Origin: Verticillium longisporum
Taxonomy: Eukaryota > Ascomycota > Sordariomycetes > Glomerellales > Plectosphaerellaceae
Assembly (NCBI GenBank): GCA_019188255.1
Contig: JAETXT010000005.1
Location: 3,534,001 to 3,598,000, forward strand
Direction: 5' to 3'
DNA: 64,000 nt
Program-made: the position numbers and the translations under genes
Part shown: in pieces, positions 22,128-32,774 of the stretch
How positions within the stretch are numbered: position 1 is the first letter of the stretch
How the letters are laid out: each line of letters begins with the position of its first letter
The notes under the pieces: generated by a model
Seen by the model: only the letters and a program-made list of their open reading frames with translations
Database searches by the model: none
Told to the model about the DNA's origin: nothing

Positions 22128-23675
22128 TTGGCATGCTTGATGTCATACCAATTGCAATACAGCAACAGCAGGCGATTGGACGTCATCGTCTTCCTGCCTG
22201 TCCCCCGCCCCAGGCCGCTTGTTCATCACCGTGAAACGAAAAGGGCCAACTGCAGCCTAGCCGCCGGGGCCGCCCAACAGGGTTGCAGTGCAGCATTGAT
22301 TGCTCTCTGCCAAATGAGTGACACTGCGTTTCGGGGGCAGAGTTGGGAGACAGTCCTGGGCTGAAAGGGGGAGACAGTCAGCCAGGCATACAAGAGGACA
22401 GGCATAGAAAGAGACGATCGTCGCCGCATCCACTCGTCGCGTGTTGTTCCGACGCGGACATGGCAAGAGGGGGATGAAGAAGGGCGGAGGAAGATTGCGG
22501 TCATGATGTCGACGAACGTGCGTGACAGCGGAGCCGCCCGCTCTCCCTTTTCCCGCGACCGCAGTTTCGGTCTCGGTATGTGGTAATAAAGAAAAAAACA
22601 CCTCCAGTGCTGTGCACTTTGCGCTGTCAGTGTCAGAGTCGCATGAAAGCAGCATCGGGCTGGCTGCTGGCTCGTTGCGCAGCCTCAATCGTGGTGGAAT
22701 GGGACCACACCGTAGGGATCCGCCTCGCTGCGGTTGCGGCTGTGCTGAGGCTGCTCTTTGCTATGCTTGGGTGCTTGGGGCTTGTGGGGGGAGGGGCAGA
22801 GCCCGCCCGTTACACCCGGCGTCGACATACCGATACCGACATGGTGTCTGCGAGTCTGCTAGTCTGCGCCTTCCTGACGCTTCGTCTGTGATGCCGTGCT
22901 GCGCGCTGCGCAATCAGACAATATTGAGTTTCGCATCATTGATGCCAGTGCCCTTTCTTTTGTGGTTCGTACAGGGAGCGTCGACGTGTGCCTGATGCTA
23001 CACTTCTGACGGGTAGCCAAGCCGGTGCGTCTACGAAGTAGCGAACGACGGGTTGAGCATGTGGCCTGAAAGCTTGGTACACATATTCTCTCGCCTTGCC
23101 TTGCCGAACTTACTGCCTACAGTCGATACCCCAGTCCCAGTGCTCATCCATCACAGGCAGATGCCCCCCTGCTTTTGGCTTTCTCTTAGGTACTCTGCGT
23201 ACCTACCTACCGACTGATGACGAGCCGGGGATCATGGCAGGCATGGCAAGCGAGGTGGGGCATCAGGTGATGGCTGGAGAGTTGCCCTCCAAGCAACGGG
23301 TGCTACGAACATGCCGAAATTGGCGCTACTGAATGCTCGAGTCGCTCGGCAGTCATGCGATTGAATGACAACGCGACAATCGACAGAACAAGAGCTAGAA
23401 CAACGAGAAGACTGTGGAAACGATGTAGGGCCGAAGGAGGCGTAGGGCTTCCCCCCGATGATCGGGTTCACAGGGGGGGATACCAAGCCAGACTGACATC
23501 AAGTTGCTGCGGATGAGCATGGGGGCTGAAAAGTCAAGTATCGTAGATCACCGCTTGCAATGCGCCATCCATCGTCGGAGCTAGTGACTTGAGGGGATGA
23601 AGTGGAAAATGGCCCTGGACGCCGGTGTTGTTCTCGGTTGTTGATCGTCAATCAGGTTGTCGAGCGCGGAGCCTG

Positions 23676-23700
23676 GCTACCTAGGTACCTACCTTACTTA
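23676..23700. repeat. CTACCTAGGTACCTACC palindromic repeat
   Basis: Another copy of the palindromic spacer motif; a shorter copy (CTACCTAGGTCCC) lies about 90 bases downstream. Confidence 0.75.
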
Positions 23701-24196
23701 GCTGTGTCAGACCAGTCGTCGAGAAAGCCTCGCCAGAGTTCGGTGGAAGAAGCAGCTAGCGGAACTAGGTAGAACGGACAACCTTACGTACTACCTAGGT
23801 CCCTAATAGCGGAAGAAAAAAAGAGAAGCGCGCGCTGGCCCCAGCCTTTCGCTTCCGCTGTCAGGGGTCCTTTCTCCCTCACACACACACGGCCACCCCC
23901 GTTCGTTCTGCTGGCCCCCCTGGCCTTTTCCATCGCGAACGCCATTTGGGGCTGAGGGCGAGCGAAAGAAAGCCTTGTGGGTACTCGCGTGGAGGAACTC
24001 GGGTACACCTGGTCAGTCGATCGACGCGCCAAAAATAGCGGCGCGAACAAGTACCCTCGTGGCCAGCGTCGGTCACACCCTTTCCGCCTCAGGCGCGGGC
24101 CCTTTCTGATGGTCAGTGGCCTGTTCCGCCGCGGTGGGGCATCCTGGTGGGCTGCTTCGCTGCTGAGCCAGTCACGGTCGCCAGATGCGCGCGTCT

Positions 24197-24303
24197 GGCA
24201 GGCAGGGCAGGCAGGGCAGGCAGGGCAGGCAGGGCAGGCAGGGCAGGCAGGGCAGGCAGGGCAGGCAGGGCAGGCAGGGCAGGCAGGGCAGGCAGGGCAG
24301 GCA
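24197..24303. repeat. 9-bp minisatellite (GGCAGGGCA), about 11.5 copies
   Basis: An essentially perfect head-to-tail array. The 9-bp length keeps all frames open, which explains the spurious 110-210-codon ORFs on both strands. Confidence 0.97.
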
Positions 24304-24590
24304 CGGCAGAGAGCCAGAGAGAGATGCATGACAACATGCCAGCGCTGGGGACGTTGGGGGTTGAAGCCTGGCGGGCGGGCAGGTGCTGTCCGCCCACTAG
24401 TACCGCTCGCGGTTTCGAGCCGCACAGGCGCGAGGCCCGTTGTCTACCCACCTACCCACCTGCTCGCCTGCCTAGGCGAGGTACCAACAGGGAGCTCGGT
24501 CAGTGGGCTGCCAGCCTGGGGACCACCCTGAAGCACCGTACCTGCCTGTATGACCCCAGACGTCGCTCCTACCTGACCTGCCTATCCACC

Positions 24591-24649
24591 CACCTACCTA
24601 CCTACCTACCTTACCTACCTACCTAGGTAGGTACCTTCGGTAGGTACTT
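24591..24649. repeat. (CCTA)n with TACCTAGGTAGGTACC palindrome
   Basis: The largest copy of the motif: seven or more CCTA units, a CCTAGG centre, then GGTA units, so the element could fold back on itself. It lies about 950 bases upstream of the C2H2 start. Confidence 0.85.
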
Positions 24650-25607
24650 GCTACACACACCCGGACACCTTATCCATCCCACTTCATCTTCGACTCACCC
24701 CTCCATCTCTATCTCTCATCCTCCACCTCCCCCTCCCCCATCTCCGTCAACATCCCCAGTCCATTTCCCCGACTCTCACATAACCCAGGCACCAGCTCCC
24801 TCTCTCTCTCACACACACACTTACCACTCCCACTCCACCGTCGTCACAACTATCTCCGTGGAACGTCTCTCCCGTCTCTCTGCCACAGACATATGCGTGC
24901 TGCGCCGTCACGCCCTGGGCTGAGCTTATTCCTTGCATAGGTGGATCTGCTTCGAAAGTAGATCATCCCGACCTTCCACCTCCATCCAGGCCCCTCCAAA
25001 TTCCGCTCCTCTCGTGTCGCAACCCTCCTCCTCGACGTTGGCCCTCGGACTCGACCTCGAGCCTACTACATGTGCGGATTGATCCCACATTGTCCAGCCT
25101 GCAGACTCGCCTGAACCCAACCATTGCCGTGTGACCATCGCCTTCTGCTGGTCAGCAACAGCCTCAACCTCAGGTCTCCTTCCTGACTCTCTTCGTACCG
25201 ACAGCGCGCGCCGCCCACTACGCCAGCTCGCGAACCACGAGGCCCCCTTGTCTCTCAAGCGCAAGCCGTCTTGATCCCCCATTTCGCTCTTGCCAGTCAA
25301 GAACACTCTCTTCAGCCTGTCTACCTCGCCAGTCGGGCCATCTGCCGCGACTTTTGTGTTCTGTCGCATCCCTGCTCGTTTGTGTCGAGCAATTCGTCAG
25401 CCGCACGCCCGTATCCGTTATCACTCCCACCCCGCGCCACTAACATGACCACCTTCCTCTGAGCAAACAACCGCCATCCCTCCGAGTGCACCAGCAGAAA
25501 CCACCTGCACTGCACGGCCCAGTTCGCCTCTCCGACCTGGAACCGGGGAACCCCAGCACCAGACTCGACAGCAACTCGCATTCTTCACGACTTCGGCTCG
25601 TGCCGTC

Positions 25608-28600
25608 ATGGCCTCGACCTACACCATGTCGAACCCTTACCTCCACGACGACCAAGGACCCGTCTCCCAGAACCAACCAATCTCTGGCGGCCTCCAATAT
25701 CAATACAACGGTACACCCAACAGCAACACCAACCATCTCACACCCTTCTCACCTCACTTGCCGAGCAACTCGGCTTCTCCCACGCATCACAACACCAACA
25801 CGCCCGCCGAGTCCATCTCCAACTACAGCCAATATCACACAAGCGAATACAGCGATATTGACGATACAGACCCTTTCTTCGGTGTCGATTTTAACAGTAC
25901 TGAGGGTGGAACGCCGTCATTCCTGGACGAGAACCTGCTGCCTCTGAGCAGAACTAGCAGCTTCGGCACCACACCTGCGTCTCAGTCCTTCGACGCCACC
26001 CGCCCCCGCAAGACTTCTGATCTGGGCGTCTACCCCTTCAGCCCGGAACAGACTGCGTCTATGCACACGCCTTCGCCCGCCAGTGATCAGAGGGCGTTCG
26101 CAGTCCAGCAGGTTGACGGCCCCCCCAGCTCTGTCTCGCCCCGCGACCTCCAGAAGCCCTTCGCGGCCCCGCCCGTCCCGACTTTCGTGTCAGCGCCGGT
26201 ATTCCAGCTCACTCCCGATCCGAGCCGGAGTGGTCGTTCGAGTGAAGAGGACCTCGTGTCTCGTCACCCCATTACGACCGCTCAGAGCCCACGCGTCACT
26301 GTTTCGCTCTGGGGAAGGGACGATGATCAGCCTACCGTGCCCCTCGAGCGTACCTTCACCCCCGACGATGACGATCCGGTCACTGTTCGTGGCTCGTTTT
26401 CCGCTGCCGGTGACATGATGTACGCTGGGGATCAGGTTACGTCCATGCCTCCCCCGCCTCACCCCAAGGATGAGTCTAGCATTCGCCGCCGACTCTCGTC
26501 CTCCAGTCGTCGCGGGCTGGAACCGGGCAGCCGGACGACGGCCGAGACGGAAAGCCCCAATGAAATGGTCACGCGTCGTGAGATTGAGGAGAAGAATGTC
26601 GAGGTCGGCAAGTGGCTCACCGGTAACGTCGTGCAGAGCCCTCCCGCGGAGCAATCTTCATCATCCATTGCCCAGCTCGACAAGGCGGACCCCAACAGAA
26701 CGGACGACGAAACGATTGCCCTGGGCGACCAAACCGAGAACAAATATCTGTCAAATCAGGTCTACTTTCATCCCGGAGGCGGCGAAATGACCCAGACAGA
26801 CCTCGACATCTTACACGCCAATAGCAAGTGGGGCGATGCGCCCATGTCACATCCCATCATTAGTCAGGGCGAGCGCTTCCAGCCAGAATCGTCCCAAGCA
26901 GCCATTGCACGATACAACAAGATGTGGGATAACGAGTCAATCGTTTCCAAGGCTGCGACGTGGGGTACGCGCCGACGTAGTCTCCCGAGCTTGCTCGGTG
27001 TCGACATTGAAAACGTCACGAGCGGCAAGCTTCTCAAGAAGCTCAGCATTGCTCGTGGTGAGGGCACTCGCCCCGACCGAGGCGTGCGGCGGCCTAGTCT
27101 GCTGCAAGACTTGCGAGGTCTCGTCAGGCGGCCCAGCGGCAGTGGACTTCTCAAGCGATCGAGGAACAACAATGGAGAGGAGAGCCCTCAGCCGGCTGGT
27201 AGCCAGAGCCCTGAACGGCGTGACAGCACACCTCACCTGGCACCGCCGTCACGCACCTCAAGCTGGGGCAACAAGAAGGGCCCAGTACCCAGCATCAACA
27301 CTGCTCTCGTGTCGATGGGCAACAGTGTCGCGTCGATCGGCACGACCCACGCCCGGAACAGCTCTATCAGCGCGACGTCCATCACCTCGCCCAGGAGCCC
27401 TTTCAACAACACTTTGCAAGTGAAGAACACCCTCCGGCGTCCGAGGAGCAAGTCCGATCTTCCAAAACCCAGTCCCAGCAACGAGACGCACTCCAATTTG
27501 GTTGGTATGTGGCGGAAGACTGGCGGCCCACCCGTTGCGACCTTGGCCACGAGCACCAACGTAGACGTCGAGGATGAGGACGACGACGAGGACGACGGCG
27601 ATGACGGCGACATGAAGATTGAATCGAACAGGACCATCAGTGACATCACGCCCACGTTTACCGGATTCCAGCAGCACATCCTACGTCTGAACCCAGGCCT
27701 GGAGACGAGTTGCAACTATTTGGTGGAGCGTATCGCCCACCAGCAGATCATCCGCTACAAGCAACTGCTCAACTTCAAGAAGAAACACTTGCAGGCCGGT
27801 GCCGGCTGCTCATGCGGACCTCTGTGTGTGGCCCGGGGTGGGAGTGCCACGATTCTTGATCAGAAAGGCGCCCCCAAGAGCCTGGACCCGTTGTCGGCCA
27901 GCTTTGACATTGACGATGGCGATATGACGCCGATCGAAGGTGCCATTACGCAAGAAAGCTTTCCCGCGGATATTCCGATGCCACTCACCCCAAGTCTTCC
28001 GGCCGAATTCGAATGCCAGCTCTGCTTCCAAGCAAAGAAGTTCAACAAGCCTTCTGACTGGACGAAGCATGTCCACGAGGATGTCCAGCCATTCACGTGC
28101 ACCTGGGACCGATGCCGGGATCCAAAGATTTTTAAGCGCAAGGCGAACTGTGTGCGCCACGAGAATTAAGGCCACCGACACCCCGAATGGTGGACTTTTG
28201 ACGTGGAGGTCTGTACCCACACGTGCTGCCGTCGCGACAACTTGCTGCGCCATTTGTTGCGCGAGCCCAAGTTTGCAGAGCCCAAGTTCAAGAACAAGGC
28301 TGCAGTGAAGCAGCAGAGTTCTGACCCTACATGGCAAAAGGTGGAGCAGTGTCATAAAGACACGCCAGTGAAGCCTCAGGACGAGCCGTGCCGGTTCTGC
28401 GGAAAGTCATTCCCCTCTTGGAAGAAGCTCACAGTCCATCTCGCCAAGCATATGGAGCAGATCAGTCTCCCTATCTTGCGTCTCGTGGCGGAGAGAGAAC
28501 TCGAGCCAGATACCATCATCAGTCCCGTCCAGGATGCCCCGCCCCGCAATGCTTTCAACACTGCCGTGCCTTTCAACGAGTCGATCTCCAGCCGCACCGA

Positions 28601-29144
28601 CTTGTCGCCTCAATTTCGGTACGGGCAGGCAACATATCCGCCTCCGGCTGGGCGCCCGTCCGGCCTAGTCACCGATCCAAGGGCGTTCGGTAACAATAAT
28701 GGCGTCCCGTTCGGGTACATAGACAACATGCAGCAGTACGACGATTCCATGTTCTCGTCCACGTACGGCGATAACGGCCAAGAGCTGCAGTCGTCTCCGC
28801 TTATTGACCAAACGAACGGATTGGGCTTTGGCCATCCAGACTTTCAGAACATGGCCTTGCCGACGAACGTATACGGGGGAGGGCAAGGACAGTACATGAC
28901 AGTGCCGCCAAGCGGGGAGCCATTCCCAGCGCTCGACACGGACGCCCTTGGCTTGCACCAGCCCGGTATGGGACAAATGTCGATGGACAGTTCTCTGCAG
29001 TACGGCATGTTGATGGGACAAGGGCAGGGGCACGGCCAAATCCCAGCCCACCCAAACATGGCGCAGTATGCAGCGCAAGGCAGGACGTCGCCGTACTCGC
29101 GGTCACCGCACCAGGAGATGAACGGCTTCTATGCTCCTCAGTGA
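25608..29144 (+). CDS. Large C2H2 zinc-finger protein with an in-frame stop
   Basis: One uninterrupted frame apart from TAA at 28167-28169. The first part encodes 853 residues: a long Ser/Pro/Thr-rich disordered region, an acidic run near residues 648-663 (DVEDEDDDEDDGDDGD), a conserved-looking block (FQQHILRLNPGLETSCNYLV), and two zinc fingers (FECQLCFQAKKF...WTKHVH and FTCTWDRC...VRHEN). Directly after the stop the same frame continues for 324 codons: GHRHPEWWTF, a degenerate third finger (CTHTCCRRDNLLRHLLREP), an intact C-x2-C-x12-H-x3-H finger (CRFCGKSFPSWKKLTVHLAK), and a Gly/Gln/Met-rich tail. Homologues known to me read through here with an acidic residue (RHENE), so the stop interrupts one gene. 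A nuclear DNA-binding role is likely; targets are unknown. Start ATG 25608 lies after a long leader; a second Met lies six codons on. Confidence 0.8.
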
Positions 29145-29334
29145 GCATACACATTCTTGCCTTCTTTTCGCCGTTTCTTTTTTTGTTCTTCATATCTGTT
29201 TCATCGCCACGATTTTAAAGCGATTTCTTGATCCAAACACGTTGTATGGCTGAGGTTTTTGGATACCCTTTTCTCCTACCATTGCTTGCTTTTATTTTAT
29301 ACGCTTCTCCTTTTTCCTCTCCTTCTTGTCGCTT

Positions 29335-29358
29335 CTCCTCCTCCTCCTCCTCCTCCTC
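29335..29358. repeat. (CTC)8 microsatellite
   Basis: Eight CTC units about 190 bases after the C2H2 gene's terminal stop. Confidence 0.9.
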
Positions 29359-29613
29359 GGAGATGGCATTTGCGAGGCTGAGAAAGGTCCTGTTTTTTGG
29401 TGGGGTTTGTCTTCTCCATTCACGAAGTAACGGCATAAGCGGTTGGTTTATGACCAGGTGCGGTCATGGTCCCGACGAACGGGATGCAGCGGACGATGTT
29501 CTATTTTCGAGGGATGCAGAGTAGGGTTACCGTCAATATACCATGGCTTGCCTTTTATAAGGTCCCCCAGTCCGCCGATCGTACTTTTAGTCTTGGGGCT
29601 TCGAGAAAAGTTC

Positions 29614-29698
29614 CGTATTGACCATGGAGGCGTATTGACCATGGAGGCGTATTGACCATGGAGGCGTATTGACCATGGAGGCGTATTGACCATGGAGG
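29614..29698. repeat. 17-bp tandem repeat, 5 perfect copies
   Basis: Five identical head-to-tail units of CGTATTGACCATGGAGG with no divergence, implying recent expansion. Each contains an NcoI-type palindrome, CCATGG. Confidence 0.97.
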
Positions 29699-30774
29699 AT
29701 GTACGGTGGGAGGTGGGGATGGTTGAAGGTATAGGGTGGCAGTGCCAGCACGGGCGTGGACATCACATCAGACCACACAAGGCCGGCCGACGGTGTGCTT
29801 CACGACTCGTCACATGTTGATGTGGCCATGTGTGAATGACGAGGTTGGTCGGTGGCGGCAGATACTGGCAAGCTGGAGGGCGGGAAAAGGAAAACCTGGC
29901 TCACAGGTGCGACAGAGGCAAGGAGAACTACAGACACAGATGCCGAGGGCGTATGTTCGGCCAAACCGAAGAAAAAAAAGCAAGAGCACTACCTCTGAGG
30001 CAAGAGCCAGCCTCTTTTTCTTAATAGCAAACAAACGCCACGAGGCCGGAGGGTGGTCCGGGAAGCTGTCGCAGGAGGGAGGGAGAATGGGGGGGGACAC
30101 ATTGGGACCAAACCGACTGCGGTGATGATGATTTGTGTGGGTTCGTGCGCGCGAGAGGGCAGGGAGAGAGAGAGGGTGGCGGGCGGCGTTCTGGGTTTTT
30201 CTGAAGCGTGGAGTGCCGCGAGTTTGTTCTGATCGTCCATCTGGCAGGAGGTCCCCGCCGCCCCCCCGGGATCCCTTTTCTCCTGTTGTGCTCCATTGAC
30301 TTGACTTTCTGAGCCAGCCATGTGTCCTCGCTAGCCATGTGTTCTGCTGCATCTTCTGTCCGCGCGCCAGCCACGTAGTCTACGTCTCTACTCGGCAACA
30401 TTAATCGAGGTGAGGTCGCTTTGTGAGTGAGTGAATGAATCGCTGTCACAGCAAACAGCGTCGTCAGGCCTGTCCGTACACTAAAAGGGGCTTGCTATGC
30501 CGGGCGGAGGGGGGACGGACAGACGTAGATTGGCGTCGGGAAGGATAACGTGCATAGACGCGGACCAAGGCGTCGTCATCGAGGTTACTTTGGTGAAGCG
30601 ACGGGGGTTATTAGCTGACCCCGTCTACCTTACCAGTCACCTGAGGTGGAGAGGTTGGCTGTGCTCGCTGGCTGTGCAGGATACGACAAGCAGGCCGGCA
30701 GACAGCTGGCAAGCAGGTAGCTTCAGGTACCTAGCTTGATCAGGGACGGCAGTCAGCGGGCCGACCAAAGAGTC

Positions 30775-30793
30775 CTGACTGACTGACTGACTG
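30775..30793. repeat. (CTGA)n microsatellite
   Basis: Between four and five CTGA units in spacer DNA. Confidence 0.9.
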
Positions 30794-32774
30794 CTTGACA
30801 GACTGGCACAAGACACAAACAGCGAAGCCGAGACAGAGAAAGATAGGAGAGAGGCGCCAAGGGACGGTCTGATGAAGTGTGTTCGTATCGATTTCGACTA
30901 CATGTTAGCGAGAAGAGCAGATTCCGGGGTCCTGTCCATGGCGCCGTTTCAAGTGCGGACCGGGGCCAGGGGGTGGCGCCGGGGCCTGGAGCCAATGAAG
31001 GGGCCGAAGAAGACCCCACCTGCGCTCGAGGTACCGGGAAGCGTGTTTTCGCTACCCAGTGACCCCCGCGCGCCAAGGGGTGGGGACTGCCACTTCTCCC
31101 TGCCCTTGCGTGCCCAGTCTCTCTCGTCCAGTCGTTGGCCCTGGAGAGAGACCCCCTTGTCGCAGAACATCCTCGATGGTGGAAACGTGAAGATTTCCCA
31201 GGGCCGGGGGGAAGAGACTGGCCGCACCATGGAGAGCGGCGGTTGTTCTGTACAGTAGGGGCGGAGTCTGGGTGATTGGAATCTGGGAACGGGGCCAGCC
31301 AAGTAGATGAGCGAGCAGAAGAAGCAGAAGAAGCAAACAACCACACAAACTGGGCAGCAAGAGCATACACTGAATCGGCGGGCTCTATGCGTTTGCATCT
31401 GCTGGCCGCCGAGCAAAAGGGGTGACTTGACGACTGGCTGGTTTATGCAGCAGAGACAGCGGGAGGGAGCCACCAGCACCAAGGTACCACCTCAGATCCA
31501 GCCCGCAGGCCATCTATTAAAACTCCCTGGATCGACTCCCTCAGGGGGCCTCGCCAGTGGGCCAGCGAGCCGCTAATCAAGGCAGTGGGCAGTGGGCACC
31601 GGGCTAATCAAGGCAGTGAGTGGGCACCGGGCAGCAGCCAGCAGCGCCGTACCTACCTAAGGCAGGTACAAGCCGTTCGTTCCAGCCAACCGCAGGGCCT
31701 CGTCAACCCCAAACGCTCGTGCCGCCCCTTGGTCCCCTTCTTGCGCCGAGCCAGTCTCTAGTCACGGCTACCTTCTTTCTCCCTGCTCCTGCCTTGCCTG
31801 CCTAGCCCCCCCCTCCCCCAACCTCACTTCAACGTCTGTTCGCCCTGCACTGCATTGTCTCGTCTGGCCTTTTTTTGCTCCTTTGCCCACCTCATCGCTC
31901 GGTTGTTTCTCGAATACACCTTCCTTCGTTTTTTCTTAGCATCCCATTTTTACCCTCTCTCTTTACTAGCCCGACTCGAAGACGGAAGGACGCACCGCAC
32001 ACCCCCCTTTCCGCATCGTCATCCGTTCACTCGTTTCATCGTAACCGCTGTGGCCTCATCTTGGGCCCTCCTTCACCCACGACCTCCCATAACCAAACAT
32101 CACTACTACTACAACCGCTTGCCTTGGACCTCGTTCGTTCCCATCGTCACATCGTCACATCATCATCGCATCCGCATTGCGTCCAGCAGATAAAAACGAC
32201 CACCGATCGAGAGATACAGCGCGAGTCCCGCCTGGGCCTGGTCTCGTAGCGCCCTCGACCTCAAAGGGCTTCCTCGCCTTCTTTTACCATTTTCCCTTCG
32301 TTCCAGGTTGATCCTCGGCCATCTTTGTTTTCTTGTCTCTTCGAGCTGTGCTTCGTCTTTCCAACAACCACCTTTCGACACCCTTTTTGTCACCCGCTCT
32401 TCCACGTTCTTTGATCACCTCGTTTTTCTGCCATTCGTCACTCTCGATCGAGTCCACTTGGCCAACTACAACACTATAACTCGAACCCTTTCACTCCAAC
32501 CTGATCCGCGACGATCCCTGAGGGACCGCCATACCAGATCTTTATCTCTCTCCATATCTCTCTCTCTCTCTCATCTAGCATCACTTGACAACCAGTTCAA
32601 TCACGAAAGCGAGCATCATAGGCTCTTTATGGCCTTTAAGGGAAAGAAGCTTTGAATAAGCTCAAACTGCACATAGACGAATTGGATAGACGGACCGGGG
32701 CTCACCTCCAAGGCCCCGACCAACAAACATTCCTCAGCAACAAAAATCCATCAACATTCCACACTACCCGAAAC

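Larger units (their letters stand above)
21374..25607. other. Long intergenic region (4.2 kb) with promoter and leader of the C2H2 gene
   Basis: No supported gene. It contains a hexamer repeat (22086-22127), TACCTAG clusters (23676-23700, 24591-24649) and an 11-copy 9-bp minisatellite (24197-24303). From about 24650 the plus strand becomes CT/CA-rich, typical of a long fungal 5' leader. Long ORFs over the minisatellite on both strands (Gly-Arg-Ala or Ala-Leu-Pro repeats) are products of the repeat. Confidence 0.55.
29145..32774. other. Long intergenic region (3.6 kb) with promoter and leader of the FLC gene
   Basis: No supported gene. Contains a CTC run (29335-29358), a 17-bp satellite (29614-29698) and a (CTGA)n run (30775-30793). 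From about 31840 the plus strand is strongly CT-rich, as in a long 5' leader. A TACCTACCTAAGGCAGGTA motif lies near 31652. Confidence 0.55.

Noticed and set aside
24113..24626. Long ORFs with (Gly-Arg-Ala)n or (Ala-Leu-Pro)n on both strands
   Set aside because: Entirely produced by the 9-bp minisatellite at 24197-24303, which keeps all frames open; no flanking protein-like sequence.
28155..28212. An intron that would splice out the TAA in the C2H2 gene
   Set aside because: Candidate GT...AG pairs around the stop either are far too short or would delete the conserved block GHRHPEWWTF, and no branch site fits.
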